Source: Anaerobiospirillum sp. NML120449 (GTDB lineage Bacteria > Pseudomonadota > Gammaproteobacteria > Enterobacterales > Succinivibrionaceae). From it: a DNA stretch of 64,000 nt. Below the pieces are notes generated by a model. It was not told the origin of the DNA, ran no database searches, and saw only the letters and a program-made list of their open reading frames with translations. Below are positions 1 through 9,783 of this stretch, one piece after another. The position numbers and the translations under genes were made by a program. The first letter of the stretch is position 1. Every line of letters starts with the position of its first letter. The stretch lies in assembly GCF_023051105.1 (NCBI RefSeq), contig NZ_JALKIL010000003.1, positions 1 through 64,000 on the forward strand, in the 5' to 3' direction.

Positions 1-748
1 ACGAGCCAACAAAGGCATAAATAAGCCAATATTTGGCGAATACGCCTCAACGCCTAACACTGGTTATTTTAAAAGTCAATTAATTTCAATTATTTTTGAG
101 AGGCATATCCTTCATCGGTTTGCCGTATCAAGTGGCTTAAAAGCCACATAAAACAGTTTCATACCTGTTGTGACTGTCATTTCACTGATGATAAGGACAC
201 TTTACTGTCCGTATGGTACGACCATACACCATCGCAGTTGCGCATGCTTCCATATCTGTTTATGGTCATGCTGCTGAACCGGTCATACAGAACAGATTAT
301 GGAGTAACTGGAGCCTGATAAGTGACTGCAATTGCAGTTACGTCAGGGTCTGTTTGTCTTCTTATTTCATTAACCGTCTCGGGCGGCCTCCCTCCTTGCA
401 TACATGATATGCATGCGCAGCATAAGCTTTTGCTGCAGAACTGAGCAGGCCGCTTCTGCATATTATCCAGCAGTTTTCCTGTGCGATCCCTGGCTTGATC
501 ATAGTTTTTCAGGCGACAGAGATCAGGGCTGTCCAGGTATGGAGGCCTGTGCTCATAAATCTGTTCATGGCGGTGCAGCCTTATTGCTGCAGTGCATGGA
601 TAAAGGCGGTGGCGGGCCTGCGGGCCCGGGAGGGAAGCCTGCCCAGCACCTCGGGAGTCATGGCTTCATGACTGATGCCGTAAGGCGCCAGGCTTAATTA
701 CAGGTTTCCTTAGCCGGAATCCTTTCGTGCTCTATTAGGAGAGATATC
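1..748. other. Intergenic region, no credible gene
   Basis: I see no convincing coding region here; the short open frames lack a ribosome binding site and a recognisable protein. A small perfect hairpin (gtggctt/aagccac) lies near 130-147 and a GC-rich palindromic stretch near 608-640. The end of the region carries the ribosome binding site of the following methyltransferase. Confidence 0.5.
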
Positions 749-2332
749 GTGCAAAGTTGGAACATGGGTTATGACACCGATACAAATTACAATTTCGGTT
801 ACTTCAGTCAGCTCAACCCATTAATCTTAAAGTTCGTCTTCCTTACTCAGCGTCTGGCCTTCCCTAAGCTGGGACCGGATACCACTGCCTGTGAGCTGGG
901 CTTTGGTAACGGTATCAGTGTCATCATGCATGGTGCAGCTACCGATGTTAAGTGGTATGGCACTGACTTCAATCCATCCCAGGTAAACTTTGCCCAGCAG
1001 CTGGCCAAAACAGGTCATGTACCTGTTGATCTTCGCGATGACGCCTTTGGCGATTTTGCAAAGCGTGAAGACGTTCCAATGTTCGATTACATCTGCCTGC
1101 ACGGTATCTGGTCCTGGATTAACAAGGACAATCAGAACGTAATCGTCGACTTCGTGCGCAACAAGCTCAAGGTTGGCGGCGTGCTGTACGTCTCCTACAA
1201 CACCTCTCCAGGCTTCAACTACATCGAGCCAATCAGAAACATCCTGGACAACTATGCAAACTTTATTGCTGATCCAGCTCTGAACCACGTACAGAAGGTA
1301 GCTCCAGGTATTGAGTTCATCAAGAAGCTGCTTGAACTCAAGCCAGGTTATGTAACTGCTGCTCCATGGGTAGAAAAGCACTTTGAGCAGAAGATGGTAA
1401 GTCAGGATCAGAACTATGTAGCCCACGAGTATCTCAACGGCAACTGGTTTGTTGAGCACTTTGATGATGTTGCTGCCAAGTTTGAAACTGCCAAACTGAC
1501 CTATATCTGTCAGGCCCGCCTGTCTGACAATGTCGATGACATGAACCTCAAGAAGGAAGAGCAGGAAATTCTGGCTCCTCTCAAGGGTACTCCTGTCTAT
1601 CAGGCAAGCTATGACTATGTAACCGGTCAGCAGTTCCGTTCCGACCTCTATGTAAAGGGCGCTCTGCAGTTAAGTGAAAAGCAGTTCCAGGAGCAGCTGG
1701 ATGCTACCCACATGGTGCTGATGGTCAACTTCAAGGACGATGATTTCACCATCAGAACCCGTCTGGGTACCGACAAGGTTGACATGAGCCGTGTACGCAA
1801 GATCATTCACTTCCTTAGTGACTACAAGGTTCACAGCTTTGCCGAGTTGCGTGCTGAGCTGGCCTTTGATCCTGATGCTCCGGCTCCACAGGGTGACACT
1901 ACCGGCCGTATTCCACAGGAAGAGCTCCTTGACAATCTGGTCTATGCTATCTGCTCTGGCCTGGTAGCTCTGGCTGTAGATCCTGCCACTATCACCAACG
2001 AGGTCAAGGAACGCTGCCTCACTCTGAACGCCAATATTCTTCAGGGTTATCAGAAGCACTCCATTGCTTTCCTGAGCTCTCCTGTACTGGCTGGCGGTCA
2101 CTACGTTGACGACATCACCAAGATCATGATCAACCTCGTTCAACGCATCAAGGGCGTAACCGAGGAAGAAATCACCCGTGCCATTCTCTCCATTGCCGGC
2201 GATGATGTCCCAATGAAGCTCAAGGATCGTGAAATCACCGATCCTAAGGAAAAGTACGAAGTTGTTCGTAAGCAGGTTCACCGCTTCATGACCTTTGATC
2301 TGCCAAGCTTAAAGAGGCTGATGGTTATCTAA
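749..2332 (+). CDS. Class I SAM-dependent methyltransferase with methyltransferase regulatory domain
   Basis: A 527-residue predicted cytosolic methyltransferase. The N-terminal third is a Rossmann-type SAM-binding domain: motif I is CELGFGNGIS near residues 47-56, and the FDYICLHGIWSWI segment near 111-123 looks like motif IV. The C-terminal two thirds match the arrangement of the methyltransferase regulatory domain family (PF10119 type), including an FRSDLYVKG-like segment typical of that family. The start is GTG at 749, preceded at good spacing by TAGGAGAG (736-743); an ATG five codons later is a poorer alternative. A paralogue follows on the same strand 464 bases downstream. The substrate is unknown; protein or small-molecule methylation are both possible. 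Confidence 0.8.
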   Translation: MQSWNMGYDTDTNYNFGYFSQLNPLILKFVFLTQRLAFPKLGPDTTACELGFGNGISVIMHGAATDVKWYGTDFNPSQVNFAQQLAKTGHVPVDLRDDAFGDFAKREDVPMFDYICLHGIWSWINKDNQNVIVDFVRNKLKVGGVLYVSYNTSPGFNYIEPIRNILDNYANFIADPALNHVQKVAPGIEFIKKLLELKPGYVTAAPWVEKHFEQKMVSQDQNYVAHEYLNGNWFVEHFDDVAAKFETAKLTYICQARLSDNVDDMNLKKEEQEILAPLKGTPVYQASYDYVTGQQFRSDLYVKGALQLSEKQFQEQLDATHMVLMVNFKDDDFTIRTRLGTDKVDMSRVRKIIHFLSDYKVHSFAELRAELAFDPDAPAPQGDTTGRIPQEELLDNLVYAICSGLVALAVDPATITNEVKERCLTLNANILQGYQKHSIAFLSSPVLAGGHYVDDITKIMINLVQRIKGVTEEEITRAILSIAGDDVPMKLKDREITDPKEKYEVVRKQVHRFMTFDLPSLKRLMVI

Positions 2333-2796
2333 GCCTGACATGGCCCTGAGCGGCAGCAGCTGCAGCCTGAAGAGGCTCAGTGCTGCCTGATGCTTCGCCA
2401 TGAAGCAGCTCAGGCACATGACAGCAGTCACGGTCTGAAGGGAATCGGCCCCCTGATATAAGGCCAAAGCAACATGCCAAGACATGCCATTACATTACAT
2501 TACATTACATGACATGACATGCCGTGAACAACTGCCTGCAAAAAGCCAGATATGCCTGATTTCAGGCAGCTGCACTGCAATACAGGCGCAGGCACGACAG
2601 GGATACACATATTTCCTGACTTAAGTCAGGCATGTTTGACATGCTACTGCTGCCATATCCAAGGGCGGACAGTTATATTCAGAGCTTATGGACAGCCAGG
2701 CTGCCTGCGGTCTGAACTGACTTCCGTGAACAGAATTTCATACGGCTTTACAAAGCTTTTTATGTAAGGCTGTCACAGTTAAAAGAGATTTTCGCC
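2333..2796. other. Intergenic region with pentanucleotide repeat
   Basis: The gap between the two methyltransferase genes has no credible ORF. It contains a perfect pentanucleotide run (attac/catta register) at about 2488-2512 that continues as two catga units. No clear terminator is seen, so read-through into the second methyltransferase is possible. Confidence 0.5.
2488..2521. repeat. Pentanucleotide microsatellite
   Basis: Four to five tandem units of a 5-bp attac motif followed by degenerate atgac units, read directly from the sequence. Confidence 0.8.
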
Positions 2797-4344
2797 ATGT
2801 CAAAATGGTCTTCAGAATTCTTATATGACCTTCCTTGCTCCTACAGCTACTACAAGGAAGAAAACCCTCTTTACCTCAAGCACCTTCTGACCTCCAAGGG
2901 CTTCTCTTTCCCAGATATTGAGAATGGTAACGCTCTGGAAATCGGTTTTGGCAAGGGCATCAGCATCTCCATGCATGCTGCCACCTCCACCACTAAGTGG
3001 ATGGGTACCGAGTTTAACCCATCTCTGGTTAACACAGCCAAGAGAGTTGCCAAAGAGTGCAATATCGAAGCAGAGCTAACTTCAGAGTCTCTTGAAGAGT
3101 TTGCCCGTCGCACTGACCTGCCAAAGTTTGACCTTATCTGTCTGCACGGCGTATGGTCATGGATTTCTGCCCGCGACCAGGAAACCATTATCGACATCGC
3201 TGATCGTCACCTCAAGGATGGCGGTATCTTCTACGTTTCGTATAACTGTACTGTAGGCATGATTAACTTCGAGCCTGTGCGTCACCTCATGCACATGTAC
3301 AATCAGAAGATGAACCCTTCCAACATGGCTGATCATGAGCGTCTGAACCGTGTTGCTACCTACCTGCTGCCTATCGTCAGAGCCAACCCAAGCTTTGTGG
3401 TATCTCAGCCTGACTTTGCTGAGCGCATTACCGCTGCTCTGGCCAGCAATACCAATGAGTTCTTAAGTGAGAATCTCAATACCCACTGGTCCATGTCCCA
3501 CTTCTCCGACATGTCACACCGTCTTGAGCGTGCTGACCTGGGCTTCATGTGTTCCGCTCTGGGCAATGATAACCTTGATTTTGCCAATCTCACCCCTGAG
3601 CAGATCGAGTTCATTGAGCCACTGCTTGGTACCGTGATGTATGAGGACACCCGCGACTTCATCGTCAACCAGCGTTTCCGTCATGACATCTACGTCAAGG
3701 GCGGTATCCCTCTGTCACCTAATGAGTACCTGGCCACCTTCCGCAGCCTCAACATCCTCATGATTGATCCTGCTGACAGCTTCAACTACACCATCACTGG
3801 CCGCAATGGCGAGGTAGAGCTGGACAAGGCTGTATATGGTCCTCTCATCGAGATCCTTGCTGACAACGAGCCACACAACGTTGGTGCTATTCTGGACATT
3901 ATCCTCTCCAGCAACCAGGAGCTGGCCTTTGATCAGGTAGCAAATGCCATTAACACCCTGGTATACGCCAACATCTGTGCTCCTTGCGTAGCCGCTGAGT
4001 CTGTAGACGAAGAGAAGATGGACCGCTGCCGTCGCTATAACTTCAATACCATTGAGAACTACACTGACAGCCCAACTGTCTTCATGTGCTCACCTTTAAC
4101 CCAGGGCGGTATTGCTGTTGATCCTCTTCAGGTCAAACTGCTGGGCATCTACCTGCAGAACCCTGAGTGCCACGATCTGGCTCTGGTTGAAGCCATTCTT
4201 ACCTTATGTGTATCAGGTGAGGTTAACTTCAACAATGACGGTCAGGCCCTGAGCGAGGACGAGCTTATCAATGTAGTAAGCAACTACGTCGCTAACTTCA
4301 AGGCTGTCATGCTCCCTTACTACAAGAAGCTCATGTTCTTCTAA
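2797..4344 (+). CDS. Class I SAM-dependent methyltransferase with regulatory domain (paralogue)
   Basis: A 515-residue paralogue of the preceding methyltransferase, with the same architecture: SAM motif I (ALEIGFGKGISISMHAA) near residues 46-62, FDLICLHGVWSWI in the motif IV position, and a long C-terminal regulatory region including FRHDIYVKGG. The two proteins align along their whole length but are clearly diverged, so this is an old tandem duplication. The ATG at 2797 has a weak AAGAGA ribosome binding site. A GC-rich hairpin lies about 100 bases after the stop codon. Its substrate cannot be told from sequence. Confidence 0.8.
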   Translation: MSKWSSEFLYDLPCSYSYYKEENPLYLKHLLTSKGFSFPDIENGNALEIGFGKGISISMHAATSTTKWMGTEFNPSLVNTAKRVAKECNIEAELTSESLEEFARRTDLPKFDLICLHGVWSWISARDQETIIDIADRHLKDGGIFYVSYNCTVGMINFEPVRHLMHMYNQKMNPSNMADHERLNRVATYLLPIVRANPSFVVSQPDFAERITAALASNTNEFLSENLNTHWSMSHFSDMSHRLERADLGFMCSALGNDNLDFANLTPEQIEFIEPLLGTVMYEDTRDFIVNQRFRHDIYVKGGIPLSPNEYLATFRSLNILMIDPADSFNYTITGRNGEVELDKAVYGPLIEILADNEPHNVGAILDIILSSNQELAFDQVANAINTLVYANICAPCVAAESVDEEKMDRCRRYNFNTIENYTDSPTVFMCSPLTQGGIAVDPLQVKLLGIYLQNPECHDLALVEAILTLCVSGEVNFNNDGQALSEDELINVVSNYVANFKAVMLPYYKKLMFF

Positions 4345-4448
4345 TAAGGCAAATACCAGATATCAGACCAGCCCCGCAGTCGAACTTCCCGGTGCGGTAA
4401 CAGGCCTGGTATCAGACGGCCCGAGTCCCGCTCTGGCCTCATGAACAA

Positions 4449-4486
4449 AGAGCCCGCACCTGAGTTTTACTCAGGGTGCGGGCTCT
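4449..4486 (+). terminator. Probable terminator hairpin after the methyltransferase pair
   Basis: A long stem (gagcccgcacctgag paired with ctcagggtgcgggctc) with a short loop. The following sequence is only moderately T-rich, so termination strength is uncertain. Confidence 0.6.
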
Positions 4487-5340
4487 GTGCATTTATCCGC
4501 CATCAGTCACAACACTCCAGGCCACAGTCCGGACCAGGGCCAGGACCAGATCCCACTGGCCTCATGGCCATAGGCAACGGGTCTCATGGCCATTGGCCAC
4601 AGGACTACGGACATACCCCATCCTGTCCGGTCAGACCAATTGCAGTGGCTGACCACCTCAGGGCATATGCCCAGCCAGAGGTCTGCGAGAATGTCATCCA
4701 GCTGGCCCCTTTAGCCTGCTGCGCGCCATGGCTCCCCCTCAAACTTACCTGCAGACATCACTGCGTCCACAACCTCATCCGCATCCGAACTACCGCAGTC
4801 AGCGGAACCATCGCTCCCCACACACCAGCACCAGGATATCAGGCAGCATACGCACGCAACTGCCAGCAAAAATCAGGCAAGGCCCTTTCTCATCTCTGCC
4901 CTGTTCTGTTAAAGCTGCCCCCATTCACAGGCAACGGACCATGCACCCTCCCCAGATATGCCATCAGACAAAACAGTCTGGCACTGTACTGCGATGCAAT
5001 GCACCGCACTTCACGGCACAATGAGCCCCGATCTCTCCTCCACCAGTCTTCACAATTAAACTCTACCAGAGCATGATAATTCTTCACTCTGCAGATCTTG
5101 CTGACACCTCATTGCTAATCTCCATATCCCACAGAGTATTACTCAAGAGTCAGAGCATCAGTAAGAAGTCACTTATCTGCGTATACATGAGCAGTGTATT
5201 TAACGCAATCCAGGACAGGAGTTCGTGCATGAGCACTAAGGCCGACATGCAAATGCGCATGCAATTGCGCATGCGCATGCCTGCCCAGTCAGTGAGGGCT
5301 TTTCATATGTTGTGTATGCAGGCCTTATCATATTCAGTTT

Positions 5341-5354
5341 TGCAATCGTTTGCA
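5341..5354. promoter_or_regulatory. LacI-family type operator, copy 1
   Basis: TGCAATCGTTTGCA is a near-perfect palindrome with central CG, the form TGCAANCGNTTGCA typical of LacI/GalR-family repressor sites. It overlaps a possible -35 (TTGCAT) followed 17 bases later by an AT-rich ATATAT -10. A second identical 14-mer lies 122 bases downstream. Confidence 0.5.
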
Positions 5355-5462
5355 TTATATTTAATGTAAATAATATATAAAAAAAGACGATTTTTAACAT
5401 CTAGTGCAGATATAGTTCTGACGTAACTATCGCTACGACAGCGCGTAAATAACCTGTTTAGA

Positions 5463-5476
5463 TGCAATCGTTTGCA
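5463..5476. promoter_or_regulatory. LacI-family type operator, copy 2
   Basis: The same 14-mer as at 5341, identical in sequence. Paired operators at this spacing are a classical arrangement for repression by DNA looping; that role is inference. No repressor gene is in the window. Confidence 0.5.
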
Positions 5477-5479
5477 AGG

Positions 5480-5866
5480 CCCGTTAAAGATAACAGCAGG
5501 GATAAAAGGCAGATAGAACAGTCCCTGCTCTCATGGATCTGAGCTGATATTTCTACGCCTCAGCAAGGATCACACAAACTGGACTCACGGTTAGCGCCTG
5601 AGAATGAACAATGAACAGCCTGATGCATGAAGCATAAGCTCACCGCAGCATAAATTCGGCTCGCAAGTCCTGCATGAGCCCGCTGTACACAGTGTTGCAA
5701 TCTGATGCATCCACAGTGATGCAGACATAATTGTATGGATTGCCTGTACCGAATCTGCACGGTTAAACAACAGATATGACTGGTAATATCTGTTACGCAG
5801 AAAGATTTTTAATCCTATGTTTCCACGAATCGAAGGCCCGTAACTCCTGACCGAGTTGCGGGCCTT
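5480..5866 (+). ncRNA. Candidate noncoding transcript between operator pair and terminator
   Basis: From the operator pair to a strong intrinsic terminator there are almost 400 bases with no believable ORF on the plus strand, which suggests a noncoding RNA or a decayed gene. A stem (gcaggga/tccctgc) lies near 5495-5527. The segment ctgagctgatatttc at 5540-5554 resembles the conserved ctgagccgatatttc of gammaproteobacterial 6S RNA as I remember it, but the closing stem expected for 6S is not obvious. Treat the 6S idea as weak. Confidence 0.25.
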
Positions 5867-5868
5867 TT
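5831..5868 (+). terminator. Intrinsic terminator
   Basis: Stem aaggcccg(t)aact paired with agtt(g)cgggcctt, short loop, followed by six T residues. It is a strong terminator with no recognisable protein gene upstream on its strand. Confidence 0.75.
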
Positions 5869-6831
5869 TTATGCTGCAACTCCAGCTGATTACAGTCCAG
5901 ACGACCGCCTGATGGTAGCATGTAGCTGCAGCTTATTGACGACTAGCCCAGACAGCTCCTCCAGGGATGGCCATAACGTGAATATCCCCAGCAAAACACC
6001 GTCCATGCCTGTGAGCTCAACAGCAAAACACCAGTAAAGCGATATCAGGCTCCAGCCAGGCCTGATGACAGGGTCATAAGACAAACTCCATAACATGTCG
6101 TGCTGGATATATGTGTTGAGGCCTGCCTGTTGGCACCAGATGATGCACAACGGTATTTGGCACCACATGGTGCAACACGGTATTTGGCACCAGATGAGGC
6201 AGAACGGTATGAGTCATGACAGCATGAATAGCAGCCCCAGCAATGAATCAGGAGTCAAAAGCATGGTAAATGAACAGGAGGAGCCATAGCCATACCCTGG
6301 GACTGGATATGGACAAATCTATGCGCCACTATAGCATCCGGTGCGAACGCCCCAGCACGCTCCAGTGCATGCGCTCATCTACGCTCCAGCACACTCCATT
6401 GCATGTGCCCATCTACGTTCCAGTTCATGAGCCCCCTGCACACTCCAGTGCATACGCTCCTGCACGCTCCAGTGCATGCGCTGAGGCTGGCACAACAGCA
6501 GTATGCCTGCCTGAACATGGTGTCCTGCCGGCTCCTGCGGAGCGGCAAGATTGCAGGAGCAGTTGTAGCGTGTATTTATGCGGAGGGCAATGCATTGTGG
6601 CCTCCATAGAAGCACAACCCCATTGAACGCTTAAAACACGCAGACAAGCGCTGCGTACTGGCTGCATCTGAGCTTGAAACTGTGATGCCAGCTGGCTGGC
6701 AATTGCTGTTCAAAATAAGGTAAAGATTACAAAGCGCTTAGAGCAATGCTCACAAGTGGCTGAGCACTTTGATGCTACGGTGTGCTGATTGCAGAAATAT
6801 ACCTGCCGCATAATTTGTTTTATAAAGTACA

Positions 6832-6866
6832 GCAAAAAGGGGACAGCCATTGGCAGTCCCCTTCAT
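6832..6866 (-). terminator. Terminator of the cytidylate-kinase-like gene
   Basis: On the minus strand, aaggggac and gtcccctt pair around an 11-base loop and are followed by a T run (tttttgct). It lies 47 bases after the stop codon of the minus-strand gene. Confidence 0.75.
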
Positions 6867-6912
6867 AATCGTCACAACGCAGTCTCAGACCACGCCATAA
6901 TGTAATTTGTTA

Positions 6913-7515
6913 CTACTTAATAAAGGCGCGAGCATAAGCTACGATAGAGTCGGCAATCTCCTCAGTTGTGCCCTTATCAGAACGGATCATCAGATCGTAG
7001 TTTTCCTTGGCACCAAAGGTCTGAGCAGTAAAGTGTTTGTAATAGCTGGCACGCTTGGCATCTTCCTTGTTAAGGTCAGCAAGGCTCTTACCCTCATAAA
7101 CAGTAGCTGCACGATGCTCACGGAACTTGTCAGAGGCTCCGATGAACACTGTCAGAACATTACGCTCATTGTGCAGTACGAAGTCAGCACAGCGACCCAG
7201 GATAACGCAGCTTTCATGGCGGGCCAGACGGGCAATAACGCCAGCCTCAGCTTCAAAAATCTGCTGGTTGAGCGGCTTCTCACCACGCATACCAAAGGAG
7301 AAGAAAGGAGTGAAGTTCATGCTGAGAGGAGGAACTTCACTTTCGAGTCTGAGGAGCTCTTCCTCAGTAAGCTGATCGATTTGCAGCTGCGCTGCAGCAA
7401 TGTGAACGAGCTGACGGTCATACAGATGTACTCCCAGCTTCTGAGCCACCAGAGTGGCAATTTCACGGCCTGCAGCACCGTACTGACGGGAAATGGCAAT
7501 AACGATATTAGACAT
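6913..7515 (-). CDS. Cytidylate kinase-like family protein
   Basis: A 200-residue protein that begins with a P-loop NTPase-like segment (IVIAISRQYGAAGREIATLVA), the variant seen in cytidylate kinase-like proteins (PF13189 type), which have GAxG rather than a canonical GKS/T Walker A. LGVHLYDRQLV and VILGRCADFVL fit the second and third conserved blocks of that family. It is not the housekeeping Cmk, so the acceptor nucleotide is unknown. The ATG at 7515 lacks a strong ribosome binding site. The gene stands alone with its own terminator. A relation to the viperin homologue 24 kb away is not supported by position, although viperin loci elsewhere can contain nucleotide kinases. Confidence 0.75.
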   Translation of the reverse strand: MSNIVIAISRQYGAAGREIATLVAQKLGVHLYDRQLVHIAAAQLQIDQLTEEELLRLESEVPPLSMNFTPFFSFGMRGEKPLNQQIFEAEAGVIARLARHESCVILGRCADFVLHNERNVLTVFIGASDKFREHRAATVYEGKSLADLNKEDAKRASYYKHFTAQTFGAKENYDLMIRSDKGTTEEIADSIVAYARAFIK

Positions 7516-9312
7516 AATAGACCCATATTTCTAAATAGAAATGCAAATCCAGGCGCAAAGAGTCTCCACCACTCCATGTCGCAGATCAGTACCATTATGT
7601 GAACTGTTTTATTCTTTGCATCCCTATGCTCGTCTGCTCACGATCACAGGGACCTGATGATTTATGACATACGTCTACAGCCTTGAGCTGACGCATTTAA
7701 CCTGTTGCATACAGGTCTCATGTAAATGATTCAATCACATGTGACCCGGGTATACAGACTGTTTTTTGCCATCATCTCTGAGCTGAAATAACCTGTCATC
7801 AAACAGATTCACGAATCGACACTGCTGTGCCGACATAACAGGCTGCATCATGACCAGGCACTCTGGATAGCCAGAATAAGCTGATACTCACGCCACCTGC
7901 ATTGTACTGACTGTCTTATACCGGTTTACGACCGGGCCTTTATACCCTGTTGGCCTGCCGGTATCGCAGCTGTTCAAGAAAGACAACATACCATGATTAT
8001 GCTTTATAAAAGCATACTGAGTGTATTAATTAAGAACAGCTCTTGCTCTACTAATTGCACTGATTGCAATAACGATCACTGTATGTTCTTAATCTTAACT
8101 CAAAGAACGCGTTTTTGCATCAGGGCCATCATCTATGACTGGTTCATATTGTCAGACACCCCTATCAGGCCTGACAGCCACCCAGACGTATCAGACATAC
8201 AAAAATGGCCTGTATATAGCCTTTTCAGGCATACCAGGCCATTTTGCCTATACAGGAGGATGCATAAAGCTGCTACCTCAAATGCAGAGGCAAAGCAAGA
8301 AAGAGCTGTATCCTCTCTATACAAAAAATACGATATATAAGCCATAAAAAGCTCAGGTCAGTGTTATCAGAAGATCAAATGTACACTGAATTGACCTGAC
8401 ATTATTCATATTTAACCAGGACAGTTAAAGCTGCCTGTTGCTCTAAAATAATGCACTTTTGCAGCAACAAAACCAGGCCGCTACGCCCCCACAGACAGGC
8501 TGCTCAGACTGGCTGCACAGACAGGCTGCACAGCTCATCTTAACCACATTGAAATAACTGGTGGCAACTTGAACTGACTCGCCTACGCCTGTGGCGCAAG
8601 GCATAAGCCCAGACAAGTTACAGCTCCTCACTCAGCCCCTCATTAAAGAGGCGCCAGAGCCCAGGAATGTCAGCCTCAGCGCCGTGCCTCAGAAAAGGAT
8701 ATGTACAAACTCAAAGTCCTTGTACATGTCGAGGCAATGCAGTTGCAACAGTATCGGCGCCGCTCCGCACTCAAGCAAATGGGCTGTATTGTCTGACAAA
8801 AAAAACATAACCTCCAGGCAGACAATATAATTTACAAAACATTATGAAACACATCACATACATAATCCTGGCATAAGTACCCAGGGATATGTTTCATAAT
8901 TTGTCTGCTCTTTAAGCCTCGCTTCTGCAATATTGCATGCTACCTTTACAGACGCATGCAATGACATATGGCAGAACATACACTGCGCAAGCCTGCTGAG
9001 CACCAGATTGTCTTATGTACAAGCAGCCCGGCACTAAGGCAAATTCACTACAGCACCTGAGATCAATTTGCTCTTACATCACCATAATGCCAGCTCACTC
9101 AAGGGAGGTAAATTAAGCTTAGTGCAGACTACATTTGCATTGACGGAAAGCACTGATCTTTCTGCCCAATACTGCATTTACAAGGCTGCTCTTACAGCCA
9201 TTGCGTAGCCAGTAACTGCAATAAAGACCGACAGACACAATGGATCTGTCACGTGCTAAGAAAGCTGCCCTGCCATGTGCCCTGACTATGGGTCATGCCC
9301 TGTATAGTTTGG
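7516..9312. other. 1.8-kb region without a credible gene
   Basis: Open frames are short and overlap on opposite strands; the longest plus-strand frame (7993-8340) has no ribosome binding site or familiar motif. Visible structures are an imperfect inverted repeat (caggtcagtg ... cactgaattgacctg) near 8353-8398 and a gctgcacagacagg repeat near 8500-8530. Nothing else is supported. Confidence 0.4.
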
Positions 9313-9783
9313 CTACAGAGCTCTTGAGTAATAGCGCACATCTGGCATAGGGTTATGGTAGTAAGGAGCACACTGTACAAAGCCATTGCGCTCGTACAGG
9401 GCTATTGCTGCTTTGAGAGGCTCAATGGTATCAAGCACCATTTCATCAAGGCCTTCGTTGCGGGCAATGGTGATAATTTCCTTAATCAGGGCGTCACCTG
9501 CGCCACTGCCACGGAACGATTCCTTAACATAAAGTCGCTTCATCTCGCAGGTGCACTCACTGAGCTTCTTATAGGCAACCATGCCCATAACCTCACCTGA
9601 GTCAGCAAGAGCCACCAGAAGATGTCCGTTTGGCTCACAGTAACGGGCCGCTACATCTGCCAGCTCCTCCTCAAGATTCTGAAAACTGAGGTCTCTGTTC
9701 AACCACTGGACATAGTCCTTAATCATGACTTTTACCTCATCGAGGTAAGGGAGGCCGTCAACAATCTTCACTGTGTACTCCAA
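9313..9783 (-). CDS. GNAT family N-acetyltransferase
   Basis: A 156-residue single-domain GNAT protein. The acetyl-CoA pyrophosphate-binding motif A is visible as MKRLYVKESFRGSGAGDAL (R/Q-x-x-G-x-G/A form) around residues 83-101, followed by ALYERNGFVQC, the motif B segment typical of the family. The start appears to be TTG at 9783, preceded by AGGATGAG at suitable spacing. The acceptor substrate is unknown. It stands alone with long gaps on both sides. Confidence 0.8.
   Translation of the reverse strand: MEYTVKIVDGLPYLDEVKVMIKDYVQWLNRDLSFQNLEEELADVAARYCEPNGHLLVALADSGEVMGMVAYKKLSECTCEMKRLYVKESFRGSGAGDALIKEIITIARNEGLDEMVLDTIEPLKAAIALYERNGFVQCAPYYHNPMPDVRYYSRAL

Larger units (their letters stand above)
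4487..6831. other. Long 2.3-kb region without a credible protein gene
   Basis: No open frame here has a plausible protein sequence. The region contains the operator/terminator-bounded unit at 5.34-5.87 kb (listed separately), a purine/pyrimidine-alternating cluster of catgcgc units near 5250-5282, short direct repeats reading ggcaccagatg near 6132-6200 (three imperfect copies), and a run of related cagtgcatgcgct / catgagc units at 6355-6480 that behave as a degenerate minisatellite. Confidence 0.45.

Noticed and set aside
5500..5660. Firm 6S RNA call
   Set aside because: Only one 15-base core resembles 6S RNA and a competing hairpin (gcaggga/tccctgc) occupies the expected closing-stem region; kept only as a weak candidate.
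6913..7515. Cytidylate-kinase-like protein as partner of the viperin homologue
   Set aside because: It is 24 kb away on the other strand with its own terminator; there is no positional evidence of a shared system.
7993..8340. 115-residue plus-strand ORF
   Set aside because: No ribosome binding site, Cys/His-rich improbable composition, opposite-strand frames equally open, no known motif.
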